64,000 nt of DNA, from the NCBI GenBank assembly GCA_024180945.1, contig JAKSGN010000041.1, positions 2,604,001-2,668,000 of the forward strand, in the 5' to 3' direction. The notes under the pieces are model-generated. The model was not told the DNA's origin. It worked only from the letters and a program-made list of their open reading frames with translations, and did not search any database. Source of the DNA: Macrophomina tecta. Taxonomy: Eukaryota > Ascomycota > Dothideomycetes > Botryosphaeriales > Botryosphaeriaceae. Position numbers and translations under genes: made by a program. This document shows positions 46,817 to 57,578 of this stretch, piece by piece. Position 1 is the stretch's first letter, and each line of letters begins with the position of its first letter.

Positions 46817-47797
46817 ATGTCGGACGACTCGCCCACGAGCGACGCGCCTGCCCGCGCCCCCGAGCCCAGCGGCACGCCCGAGCCCGCCGACGACAAAGCC
46901 CCCGAGCCCCAGGAAACACCTGAAGTTTCGGCTGCCGGCAACGCCCCTCCCAGCGAGGCAGCCCTGCCTGCCGATGCCCCTGGCAAGAAGTCGGATGTGA
47001 AGCATCCGCCAGACGACGACGACGACGACGACTCTGCCGGAACATCGTCCACCACCGCCGCCACCGCGAAGAAGCGCAAGCGCAGCCCGGAGCCCGAGTC
47101 GTCAGAGACCTCCCACCCCGCCGGCCCTGCCGCTACCAACGACGCTCCACCATTGCCCGCCGATGAGGTGCCGCCGCCGCTCCCCGACGAGGAGCCGCCG
47201 GCCCAGCAGGACGACGGCTGGGAGGCCCTGTGGGATCACAACGTCGCCGCCTACTATTTCTACAACCGCCATACCGGCGTGACCCAGTGGGAGAACCCCC
47301 GGGTGCCCGAAGCTTCGTCCCCTGCCATAGCTGCCGCCCCTGGGACCACCGGCTATGGGAGTAGTAGTCTAGGCTCTCCGCCCCGCAAGCGCGTTGGCGG
47401 CTACAATCCGGCTATTCATGGTGACTTCGACCCAAATGCCGACTACGCGCAAGACTATGTCGAGGGGGACGACGAGACCGCCGTCGACCCCAATGCCGCC
47501 GCGGCCATGCACGCTGCTGCTGTCGGCGATCCCTACGCGCAGACTGCCACCTTCAATCGCTTCACTGGACGCTTCCAACCCGCCAATCTCGCTCCTGAGC
47601 TGCACAATGATGAAAACAAGAGCAAGCGGCAGCTCAATGCCTTCTTTGACGTTGATGCTGCTGCCAACAGTCATGACGGCCGGAGTCTGAAGGCGGAGCG
47701 CCAGAACAAGAGGCTGTCCAAGAAGGAACTCCAAGCTTTCAAGGCAAAGGCTGCCAAAAAGAAGGAGGAGAAGAGGCGCGCATGGCTCAGAGATTAG
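46817..47797 (+). CDS. WW-domain protein (326 aa), intronless
   Basis: Single exon from ATG 46817 to TAG 47795-47797. Order: Pro/Glu/Ala-rich disordered N-terminus (1-65), poly-Asp (66-72), a basic nuclear-localisation-like KKRKR (85-89), a proline stretch (PPLPADEVPPPLPDEEPP, about 111-128), one WW domain (about 134-164: GWEALWDHN, AYYFYNRHTGVTQWENP, with the second Trp at 158 and Pro at 161), then a conserved-looking region (YNPAIHGDFDPNADYAQDY; TFNRFTGRFQP) and a basic C-terminal helix rich in Lys/Arg. WW domains bind Pro-rich or phospho-Ser/Pro ligands. The combination with nuclear signals suggests a role in splicing or transcription, but this is inference; I know no characterised homologue. 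Confidence 0.85.
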   Translation: MSDDSPTSDAPARAPEPSGTPEPADDKAPEPQETPEVSAAGNAPPSEAALPADAPGKKSDVKHPPDDDDDDDSAGTSSTTAATAKKRKRSPEPESSETSHPAGPAATNDAPPLPADEVPPPLPDEEPPAQQDDGWEALWDHNVAAYYFYNRHTGVTQWENPRVPEASSPAIAAAPGTTGYGSSSLGSPPRKRVGGYNPAIHGDFDPNADYAQDYVEGDDETAVDPNAAAAMHAAAVGDPYAQTATFNRFTGRFQPANLAPELHNDENKSKRQLNAFFDVDAAANSHDGRSLKAERQNKRLSKKELQAFKAKAAKKKEEKRRAWLRD

Positions 47798-48549
47798 TGA
47801 CTAACGATCCAAGTGAGTGCCTTATGATTTCCTGCACTCCCTTGTTGACCAAAGCCACCATCTGGCAGGCCTGCTAGAACGTCTAGTCTCGACGTTTCCA
47901 CTTTACTTCTCCCAAGCACACACTTCACGGCATTATCGGCGTTCGGATAGTCGTGTCGACCAATGGCTGCAATATGCACACGACGGCGTGGTGGGTTCAT
48001 TCATCCCCTTTCAACGTTTTTCTGCTGTCTGGATAGCATCCATCGCTCTCCTCCTCGGAGACCATTGACTTCTTTTTTTTTTTTTTTTCCTAAAGCGAAG
48101 TAGTGGCACTTATCCCGTATCTCAGCCGTTACTAATGAAGCACAGCACAAAACACAGAGATTTCATTTGGACCCCGCTCTCGGAGTGAGTTTCGCAGAGA
48201 GCTTAAAAAGTTTGAAGGACCGTTTCGGTCAATGTTGCATGATAGATAATCGCGCAATGGCAAATACTTGCGGCATTTTCTCAGACCATGGCTTCTTCGT
48301 CTTCCCAAGAATGTGCGCGTGGCACCGCTGGTGATGCATCCGGTGGCCTTTTACTTCGCAAGCTCGAGCTAAGTCAGCCAGGGGCCGAGATGGCCGTAGC
48401 GCTGGCGCCGGTAAGCCATGCAGATTGCGGAAAGGAACCGTGATGTCCCCAAGATGCGGCTCTTGTCCGCATCTGCCTCACGGCTCTTCGTTCGGTGAAA
48501 TCAAAAGATGGCTGAGGTCTGCAATGGTCAGACCCACTTTCCCTTTAGC
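47798..48549. other. Convergent 3' intergenic region
   Basis: Lies between the convergent WW and ankyrin genes. It contains a T16 run at 48073-48088 and nothing else I can support. Confidence 0.6.
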
Positions 48550-49349
48550 TCAGCCGCTGGCCTTCTCGTTGGCCTTGGCTGCCTCATTATCCATTCTCAG
48601 GTTCTCGATGCCCCTCTCCACGCCGGCTTCGGCAGTGTCTCCCATGGTCATCTTCATCTCAACGTCCTCCCCTTCCTCGTCGCCCTGCGCCCCGTTCTTG
48701 CTAGACTCTGCTGCCGACTCCTCATCCTTCAGTGCCCCCACCACCGTATCCAGCGCACCGCCCTCAACAAGGAGCCAGCCCACAACATCGTTCTTTCCGT
48801 TCTGCTCCGCTTCGAATACGGCATCGTGGCCGGCAGCGTTCAGGATGGAGGCATCGGCGCCGAGCGAGACCAGTGCCTTGACGGCGGCGAGGTGACCGTT
48901 GAGCGCAGCCCAGTGCAGGGCAGTGTTGCCCGCAGAGTTCTTCAGGTTGACGAATGGCTTGGATGATTCCTTGGCCGCATCGGGAGAGGGCGCTGCCGAA
49001 GCGAGGGTGGTACGAATGATGTCGAGGATTTCTGCAGAGGGGGGGGAAAGGGAGAATATTGGTCAGCTCGGCTGGCACCTGAGACGTCAAGGTACCGAGC
49101 AACGGAGGGGGGGGGGGGGGGGGGGAAAGTACCGGTATGGCCATTGGCGGCGGCGTAGTGAAGAGCACTATTGCCGGAGGCCGGGTCGACGGCAGCAACG
49201 AGGACGTCGGCAGGCGAACTGGGGGCGTGGGTCTGCGACAGCTGTTGGAGGTATTGGGGCAGGTCTTGGGTCTCGTTGGCGCGGGCGAGGTAGAGCAGGT
49301 CGTCGAGCTCGTCCTCGGAGAGGGCAGGGGTGGTGGGATGGGCGGGCAT
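48550..49349 (-). CDS. YAR1: YAR1-like ankyrin-repeat protein (232 aa)
   Basis: Exons (minus) 49349-49133 and 49031-48550; the 101-nt intron joins ..NGHT-EILDII. The N-terminus LSEDELDDLLYLARANE and the repeats VDPASGNSALHYAAANGHT and NSAGNTALHWAALNGHLAAVKALVSLGADASILN, then GHDAVFEAEQNGKNDVVGWLLVEG, show about three ankyrin repeats, followed by an acidic tail. Size and layout match Yar1, a chaperone that escorts ribosomal protein Rps3 into the nucleus for 40S assembly. The C-terminus is rich in Glu/Asp/Met. The intron carries 19 consecutive C on the transcript strand (G19 at 49107-49125), only seven bases after its 5' splice site. Orthology to YAR1 is likely but rests on pattern only. Confidence 0.82.
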
Positions 49350-52300
49350 GGTGGCTCGAAGCGGAAATGGGCGCGAGGTTTCGCGTGGAGGATGAGGCTC
49401 GGAGCGTGGCTTGGGGTTAAGGTTTGCGGGTTCTGGAGGGGTGTTCGTCGAGGATGTCGGGTCTGGTGGTGCGGCGACGATTAGCCGGCAGAGTTTGAAT
49501 AAGCTTGATGTGCCGGCAGGTCTGGGAATGGTCGCAAAGTTTGCTGCAGATTGCTTGTTGCCCGCAGCCCATCCGGCGTCGCACCAGCAAAAATATTAAT
49601 GCCGACGCCGAGCCTGCTGTCGGCTTACACTGCCCTGCCGCGAGCCTGTGCGTTGCGCGGAAGGGACAGCCGCCCTCCCGATGCTTGGCCCCGTTCTTCG
49701 CCCCCAGACGATCTCCGCACATCACCACCGCCCCCGTGGCTGCCCCCCGCTGTTTTGGCTTTTGTCACTGTCGCCAAGCCGAGCCCGCTGCACTCCTCAC
49801 AACCTCGCCCTCGCGTGCCTGGCATGGGTCGAGCTAGCGCCGCCGTCGAAGCACTTTTTCCCGCCAGGGGCTGCATGCGCCTGTCTTGTGCGCCTGCACG
49901 CCTCATTGGTCCCTACGCCGCCCACCACCGCCCCCCTGCCGTGCCTTCCGCTGTCTACTGCTGTCAACGGCCGCACTGCAAGCTACCTTCCCGCTGTCGT
50001 ACATTTCACCAAGCTGGTCTCCTGCGGGTGCTGCTCGTCGCCGCCGCCGCCGCCGCCGCCTGCTCCGCAAAATGCCTCCTCGCGCCCGCCGGCAGGCCTG
50101 GATCGGCGCCACTCAGAGCTCGAGGGCTCGCAGATCTGGAGCCGGGCCAGGTTTGGGGCGTCTCGCGGTGTCCGCCACGAGCCTGCCTGATGAGTGAGGC
50201 TCGGAGCCTCGGCTGCTTTCCCGCAAGTGGCTCCCAGCAGCTCCTACTAGGAATGCCGGCATCTGGCCCTGCCGCTGGTGCAGTCACAGCCCCCGCCCTT
50301 GTCAAGTGCCCCCCCACCACCACAGGGATTTCCATCTGCACCTCAACTCCGGTAGCTCCTGCGTCTACGCTATTGGTCCCAGCTCTATCTTAGATAGCTG
50401 CACCATTCATCTCCTCGGCGTCGAGCGAGCCCGCTCGCCCTCCTGCGGCGAAGCGTTTCGAACTGAACACACGCCACAATCTGGCGACAGCCTTCCACTT
50501 CCTTTTACGCCTTGTGGCCCCATCCATCTAACCTCTAACATGTGCCGCCACTGGACGCCGCGCTCTTGGCCGCACACCATCTCGTTCACCAATTTGACGA
50601 TGGGCTGGTCGGGGTATTACTGGCAACTTTCACTGCCATCTTTCATTTCTCCCTTAGCTTGCTTGAGCACCCCTCCCTGTTGGCGCTGTCAAATGTTGCA
50701 GACGTGAGCTGAAAGGAAACGACCCTGCACTTGAAGCAACCGTCTGGACGTGATTGTAGCAGGACTCGCTTGGGTCTCTTGCCCGAGTAATTACTCAGTC
50801 TCGTTTTTGTGGGTCCTTCGCTTGCACCATTGTATGAACTGATTCTCTCACTCATCAGTCGGGAAGACCGGTGAGGAACAGCCCGTCCATCTACGGGACC
50901 AGTCGCTTCTAATTTGCCGGGGATGCTTTCAGTAGTGAATTAGTTCGAACAACTATAACGGGAGTGATCTTTCAGGAGTCCAGTTGCTTCGCACTCTACC
51001 CGGTCAGTGATGCCAGCATAACCAGACAATTGCAGCGCTCCGGCACATTTTGCTGAGCTCAACGGCGTTTTCGTCTCTTTCAACCAGAGACATACACCTC
51101 CCTCCTTGCTTTCTTTGTCTGGCTCGGCTCCACTGTTCTGTCGAATAGCTAACCACATGGACCTGCTTGACCTCGGCATATCGCTTTCGTGTCCGGACCA
51201 CGCATTTTTTGGTTTCGATCTTTTGCAGGTGCTTCTCTCTGCTATTATTTCAGATCGCTGCCTGCGACGTGTTTCAAAAGGCACCAGCCACGGTCTTCCA
51301 TCCCTTCTGAGCTTGATAACTGCTCCAATACCACATCTTCCGCGTAAGTGGTGACCTGGCTCCGCTAGTAAATGAATCTGTCCTTGTTGAAATGCCAATT
51401 GCAGCTCAATACGTATAACAGCTTAGAGATGATGGTTCAAACAAGATAGTGTGCAATAGGGTGATTCAAAAAATGAAGTCTAGCAAAAAGACAAGAAATT
51501 GTCCCTTCTCTGAGGACGAAGATGTTGACCTCCATTTACCCGGCCATGTATGTCCACCTCTTAACCACACGGGATCTTGCGTGCCCCTCACGAGTCCGCC
51601 ACGTGTGTAGACCGGAAGGCGTATCCACGAATACGCCCACAGAATTGCTTCCATCCGGGATTGAAGCCACGTTCCCGATGTGCTAGCGCGACACTTATGC
51701 GCCGTGGTCACAAATATGGCTGCGTTGACTCTCCCTGCCGTCGAGTTATACTCATCCTTCCGAGAAATCCTATTGCCTGCATGCATTCTGCTTTTTGTCT
51801 ACGCTGTCGCCATCCAAAAGACTGCTTCAACCCTTATGAGCTGGAGGCGATGCTTGCTCTGTCATAAACCCCCTCGTAAGGACTGTTTATCAGCAATGAA
51901 GCTGGCAAAAGAGGAGAAGGCGCATGTTGTACACGGCCTACACTCGCCAGAGCATCGTGGTATCGACGTCGCACATGCAACACCAAGGCATCCAACCCTC
52001 GCCATTCCATCAGCTGGTGCGATCCAAAGACCCAATTCCATCGCAGCCACCGAAAAATACGCTCGTCATGTAATCGCCCCATCTGACAGAACTGGTCCGC
52101 CGCGTCGGTGACGACAAGTGTCGGTATCGCAGACATTGACGACAATTCGAGCGGCTCGTAATCAATGCTTCGTTAACCCATGTGTAGCCTCTGCACAGGT
52201 ATACCAAAAAGATTTTTTTTTTTTTTTCGTTCAGACAGCTGTGCCGCAAGAAGCCCCCTAAAATGCATTCTCGCCTTCCTAGAAAGGCAGAGTAAAGCTG

Positions 52301-53009
52301 ACAGACTGGCTTCGTACTAACCTACTGCACACTTCGCACGAAGAGCCGTCCGGCAATACCGACCAGCTTTTAGTAGCGTTGTCGGCTTGCTGAAGTATGA
52401 GGGCATCCGGCCGATTCCGCAGCGTTCTGCGCCAGAGAAGGACGTGTAGTACGTACATCTGCCTGGCATTCCAGCACTGCGCGGCTGAGTGCGCTCAAGC
52501 GTTGTACAGTCTGGGTCATTCCTTGCCGTGAAGGGGGTAACTTTGGTCCGATAGGCCAGGCTTGCGCGTAGACTTGCTACAATGGGTGACGGGACCGAAC
52601 ACTCCTGGCCCATTGGGTACTTCAGGGTGCTGTCCACCTGCACATGTTCCGGCATTCACGGGACGGGCAGTTGCATGGCGCTTGCGGAGAGCGGTTTGTT
52701 CTGTGTCACTGACTAAGCTGCTGCTCTATGTACAAAAAGAGGCACTTGCCTTTGCATTTGTAAGCTGCGGCGCTGGATTTACGCCTTCTTGACTCTGTGC
52801 TCTACTATGCGCTCCTTTCCTTTAGCCATGATTTTTTTTTTTTTTTCGCCGATTTTGTGAGGCTATTAACGGGCCCGGAGCTCATATATTTTGCGTTTAG
52901 CATTTCGCGAACGGTCATCCTTCCTCGAGCACAATGTACGCAAATCTCAAATCGAGTTGATCACTGATACCACCACAAGGGGCCTTCTACGAACGTAACT
53001 ACATGCCGT

Positions 53010-53500
53010 AATTTCACGACACTCACAAGCCAACCTTTGGGAACAACACCACTCAGGCGACTATTCTCGGTGCCGGAGGCATCGACTGGCCCTACCTTCA
53101 AGACGGTATTGCGCCGGTCCCAAATCCGTATCTTGTGTCGGCGGTTCCGACGCATGCTAACAGCGCAATCATATGGCTCTTACCACCCACACCAAGGACC
53201 GATACTATTAAAGCTAATTTTAAAGCGACCAATATTCGAATTACCAGTACCGAAGTCAAGGAATGCGAGCCCTCCAGCGTGCTACTCTCAGAAGTCTCTC
53301 CCACTCAGCACAATTCCGCCCTACCTAAATCTGCTCATCCAAATAGTTCCAATTGGAACAATGTCAACACAGTATTTGCGGCGGGCGTGGCAGTTGGAGC
53401 TGCCGTTGACGGAATCTTGCTTGCCTCCGTTGTCTTCCTCCTTTGCCTCCGCAGAGCAAGGTGTCAAATGGCTCTGTGCAATACTGAAGCCCCACTGTAA
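53010..53500 (+). pseudogene. Possible relic or partial gene for a single-pass membrane protein
   Basis: An open frame from about 53010 to TAA 53500 reads TFGNNTTQATILGAGGIDW, then VPTHANSAIIWLL and a Ser/Asn-rich segment. It ends with a hydrophobic stretch FAAGVAVGAAVDGILLASVV followed by basic residues, as in a type I membrane anchor. No Met start or signal peptide is in frame; an acceptor-like CAG at 53055-53057 could join an upstream exon I cannot find. It resembles the end of fungal Ser/Thr-rich surface proteins. Low confidence; it may be chance. Confidence 0.2.
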
Positions 53501-53969
53501 ACATCGCCGCCGTATGGAGACAGTAAAGGGTTAGGTATTTCGAAGTCACTGCAGTCGAAGCACGGGACCCCCCCAGTAGACAAACATTTTCCGCAGCCAG
53601 CAATGGATGGTAATATCCCAGTCGTGATGTTGTAGATTTGAGACATGATCAACAGCCACGTCTTCAGCTACTACCGCACCTGCGAGGTCACCACGGACGC
53701 CATTGGCGAATCGGCGCTCGATGCTTTGCTGGATGGGTGCCAAGCCTCCACCAAAGCAATGCTATCCGCGATTACCGATCCTCAAGCGCGCAAATAGGCG
53801 ATGAAATATGTCATTATGCCATGCGTTTTCTCCAGAATCGACCCGTTGACCCCCCTTCGACACCACACTGCTTCCTCACGAGGTCGTTAGCTGCATGCAA
53901 TCAGTTAAGGCACCGCTGGACAACAATCAAAGTATGCCACACCACAGATAGCAAGCAAAAGCAAAGCTG

Positions 53970-54329
53970 ATGAGCCCGATAGCTCATGCAGCTTTCCTTC
54001 GCACCTGGCGCACCTTGACCGCGACTATGTTCCTGCCAACGTACGGCGCTGAGCCCATGACCGGAGACAACACGAGGCCACATAATATAAGCTGCGCCCT
54101 GGAAGAGCTCGATACCATGCTGGCCCGTCTGAGAGTTCGGCGGGACGAGAATGCGCTTAGGAGATACGATTTGGAGGAGATCCTCCAGGCTGCTGCAAGC
54201 TTCGCATTCCTTCTCTTCTCCCATCGAAATCCTTGGGTGTTTGACGGTCAGATGGACCACGTGCATGAGCCTGGAAGCGTAGTCATCCTTCCTGCGTTGC
54301 TTCAGGTTACAGACGAGCATGGTCAGTGA
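53970..54329 (+). pseudogene. Possible hypothetical-protein fragment
   Basis: ATG 53970 to TGA 54327-54329, 119 aa. A helical charged part (LEELDTMLARLRVRRDENAL) is followed by LEEILQAAASFAFLLFSHRNPWVFDG and GSVVILPALLQVTDEHG. This recalls, from memory, the C-terminal region of widespread uncharacterised ascomycete proteins with a ..FSQPS..FDW.. core. Upstream sequence (53645-53797) has another short frame with stops between, so it may be a decayed gene. No function can be given. Confidence 0.3.
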
Positions 54330-55905
54330 ACAGCCTCGGTGCTACCTCCCTCCTCTCCGAACGTGATAGGAATGCTGAGCCACTGAGTAATTTTCTTCTT
54401 CTTCTTTTGCAATGCATCTGCGGATGGACGGGCATCTTCAGGCAACAGTTTGTGCTATCGAGAATCATGCATGCTTCCTTCCATTATCTTAGGGGCGTGT
54501 TCCTCCCAACAGAAAAAAAGAAAAAGAAAACAAAGAAATGATCTTAAGACTGGAGGACCCAAGTGTACACAAACGCAACCATGTTCCTAAAAAGCCTTTC
54601 CAGCCGCACAAATCCCTCTCACTGCAGCATGCTTTCTAAAAAAGCATCGCACGCACAGTCAGCCCGCTCCTGCTGGTGTGACCGACAAGGGTGAGGTCGG
54701 CCGTCGCGGCGGTACCGCAGCTTCTGTGCAACTTCCCACTGCTTGCCTCATATTCGCGAGATCATACAGCCGCCGGTGCAACAACCAGAGCCAGAAGACG
54801 TCATAGATGTTTTGACCAGCAAACTTTTGTGATGCAGCACCTAGGAAGATGTTTCGATAGGGCTACACCGGCACAGCCGTCTCATTTCATTTCATGCGGC
54901 GGTCAACATTCGTCTCAAGGACGTCGACCTCTGGCATACGTGGGCCGCTGTTATCGCAATGCTGCCGGGACAGATATTGTAGGCAAGACTGGAAAAACCT
55001 CATGAGTGATGCAGTTAGTGTATTTTCTTTTTTTTTTTTTTTTTTTTTTTTTGGATTATTGGATACGGAAAGTACACATGGGCACCGTACTCGCATAAGT
55101 ACGTTCTGGTCTGCCACCCTTTCTTTCCATTATTGAAGAGTCTGATCGCAATCTACTTTGATCCGCAAAGAGTTACTTGACTCTGTGAACAAGGTATTGT
55201 ACTACCAGATTATAGCGCTCATGATATTCGTTGGATTCTGAGGGAAGTCTAAGAACAACATACACACGGCGGTAATCACATAATCACATACAGGAGAGTT
55301 GCAACGCAAGCGCAAATATGCAACTGGGAGTCTGAACACCTGAGGATATTCAGTCCTCGTGGATGCTTCAACGTTCCAAGCGCAACCATTTCCGTGGTCG
55401 CGATACCTTACCAGCCATTCTTGTGTCCACCGGCCGATTCGACTGCAGGAAGGATATTCTACTGATGCTACTTGTCATCCAAGAATTTCCGAAGTCCTCA
55501 TCATATGTATATGATTGGCGCAGAGCGTCTCATATCATTTCCCTGGGTCTCTTCTGTCTGCACTGAAGGGCTGTCAAACTCTGAAGAGAAAGCATGTTCG
55601 GAGATGGTTGAAAAACCATTCCAAACCGGGCAGACCATGGACAGGCGTTCCTACAAAGCCGATCCAAACGATTCTGAATTCTGAAGTCGACTCTTGGTGG
55701 AAAGGAATGAGCAATCTTGATATCTTCAATGTCCAGAAAGTCAGATACACGATGAAAAGGTTTGCTTGGACAAGTACCAACCATCTGGCTACAATGCCCG
55801 TTTCCTCCGCGCTCAAAAAATGCCCTGTTTGTCGCGGGCTCAGCGCCCTTGTTTTTGTGCCGCGAAACCGCGATTCCTTTGAAAACGCCACGCCGAATGA
55901 GATGT

Positions 55906-57263
55906 TTAAGAAAGGAGATCCGCGACTATGTTCAAATATCAGCTTCACATAATTTAGCATAGTTAACGAGGAGGACTGACCGTTCATCGGCATCTCGTCA
56001 ATCTGGGTGGAATAGTACACTACGCACGTCAGCAATATTTAGTGAAATCATGATAATTCGACTCACATTCGATGTCACGCAAGATCCTCACATCCTCGCT
56101 GGTGACGAAGTTGATGGCAACACCCTTCCTGCCGAAACGTCCGCTGCGACCAATTCTGTGGATGTAGTTTTCACGGTTGCTGGGCAGGTCGTAGTTGATG
56201 ACCAGCGAGACTTGTTGGACATCAATGCCACGGGCCCAGACGTCAGTCGAGATCAGAACACGGGAGTTGCCCTGGCGGAAGTCCTGCATGATGCTATCAC
56301 GCTCTTTTTGTGGCATCTCTCCGTGCATCGAGGATACGGTGAAATTGGCCTCCCGCATCTTGTCCGTAAGCCAGTCGACCTTTCTCCTAGTGTTGCAGAA
56401 GATGACAGCTTGGGTGATGGTAAGCGTATCGTAGAGATCGCAAAGGGTATCAAACTTCCACTCCTCCTTCTCAACAGCAATGAAGTACTGCTTGAGGCCT
56501 TCGAGGGTCAGCTCGTCACGCTTGACAAGAATCCTGACAGGGTCCGTCATGAACTTGGTGGTCATGTCCAGAACATCGTACGGAAGCGTAGCGGAGACGA
56601 CCACGACCTGGGTTGCAGGAGGCAGGTAGCGGTAGACGTCGTAGATTTGCTCACGGAAGCCGCGGTTGAGCAATTCGTCGGCCTCGTCCAAGACAAGCAT
56701 CTTGATATGACGGGTGCGGAGGTTACGGCGGCGAATCATATCCGCGACACGACCGGGAGTACCGGAGACAACGTGCTGACCGTAGTCAAGCTTGCGAATA
56801 TCCTCTCCAACATTGGTGCCTCCAATGCACGCGTGGCACTGCACGTTCATGTAGTCGCCGAGCGCCATGACGACAGATTGGATCTGAGTCGCAAGTTCGC
56901 GGGTAGGAGAAAGGACAAGAGCTGATAGCCACGTCAATATATGAGGGCGAAGGGCGCAGCGGAAGCTCTTCACGTACCTTGGGTCTCACGGACAGCCGTA
57001 TCGATGACCTGAAGGATACTGATGGAGAATGTGGCGGTCTTTCCAGTGCCGGACTGAGCTTGGGCAATGGTATCGCGGCCCTTGCAAATCTGCACAATAG
57101 CACGCGATTGGACGGCGGAAGGCGACTCGTAACCGTAGGCGTAGATACCACGCAGAAGATTCTCCTTCAGGTGCATAGCCTCGAAGGTAGGTGCCACTGT
57201 GACCTCCTTGGAGGTGGAGAACTCCATCTTCTCATCGGCGCGTCTGTCGATTCCGTCGGCCAT
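55906..57263 (-). CDS. FAL1: DEAD-box RNA helicase FAL1 (eIF4A-III homologue, 399 aa)
   Basis: Exons (minus) 57263-56978, 56921-56067, 56019-55981 and 55925-55906; introns of 56, 47 and 55 nt. The joined frame is 399 codons, the usual FAL1 length. Motifs: Q motif ([14 protein letters not shown]), Walker A AQSGTGKT (69-76), PTRELA (101-106), GG and TPGR, DEAD (174-177), SAT (VVVVSATLP), then in the second RecA lobe ARGIDVQQ and [13 protein letters not shown]. The protein is an ATP-dependent RNA clamp: in fungi it serves 18S rRNA maturation and, as eIF4A-III, the exon-junction complex. The last exon codes only VADLLS and was recognised because helicases of this family end MPMNVADL. The frame read straight through instead ends in a premature stop at 56029. 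It shares a 315-bp promoter with the SF3a60 gene. Confidence 0.95.
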
Positions 57264-57578
57264 GGTGGGCGCAGCTGGATGTGTGGGTAATCGTCGAAAA
57301 GGCGAGAAGATGTAAAGTGCTTGCGGCCTGAGCGCGGGCGGCGGCGGTGGTGAAGTTTCCGGGGAGCTGGCGCGGAGCTCTTAGCGCGAGAAAGGCTTGG
57401 CATTCGTCGCGTCGACAGCAGTTGAAGACAATCTTTCCCGCGACTTCGCCGCCGCCGTCTCAACCACACATTCACCACAGCCTCGCCCTTAGTTCTAGAT
57501 CGCGGCAAATTATCTGGATCCCTGCTGCTCCAGTCTGAACGCAAGCACTCGACCAGTGCCTCATTTCCATCCACTGCC
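57264..57578. promoter_or_regulatory. Bidirectional promoter between FAL1 and SF3a60
   Basis: 315 bp between divergent starts. No clear TATA box; GC-rich with GGCGGCGGCGG-like sequence near 57337-57350 and CGCCGCCGCCG near 57446-57456. A compact shared promoter of two housekeeping RNA-processing genes is likely. Confidence 0.6.

Larger units (their letters stand above)
49350..55905. other. Gene-poor 6.6-kb interval
   Basis: The first 1.2 kb is GC-rich, with long overlapping artefact frames (for example 49551-50393). The rest is balanced, with long T runs at 52213-52227 (T15), 52832-52846 (T15) and 55028-55052 (T25). The only coding-like pieces are listed separately at 53010-53500 and 53970-54329. 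No RNA gene or transposon end was recognised. Confidence 0.45.

Noticed and set aside
46405..47139. 244-codon frame on the minus strand overlapping the WW gene start
   Set aside because: Ala/Gly/Ser-rich shadow of GC-rich promoter repeats and the disordered N-terminus of the WW protein.
49551..50393. 280-codon plus-strand frame upstream of the ankyrin gene
   Set aside because: Pro/Ala/Cys-rich, overlaps equally long frames in other phases; composition artefact of GC-rich DNA.
56050..56925. 291-codon frame on the plus strand
   Set aside because: Antisense of FAL1 exon 2, which carries all helicase motifs.
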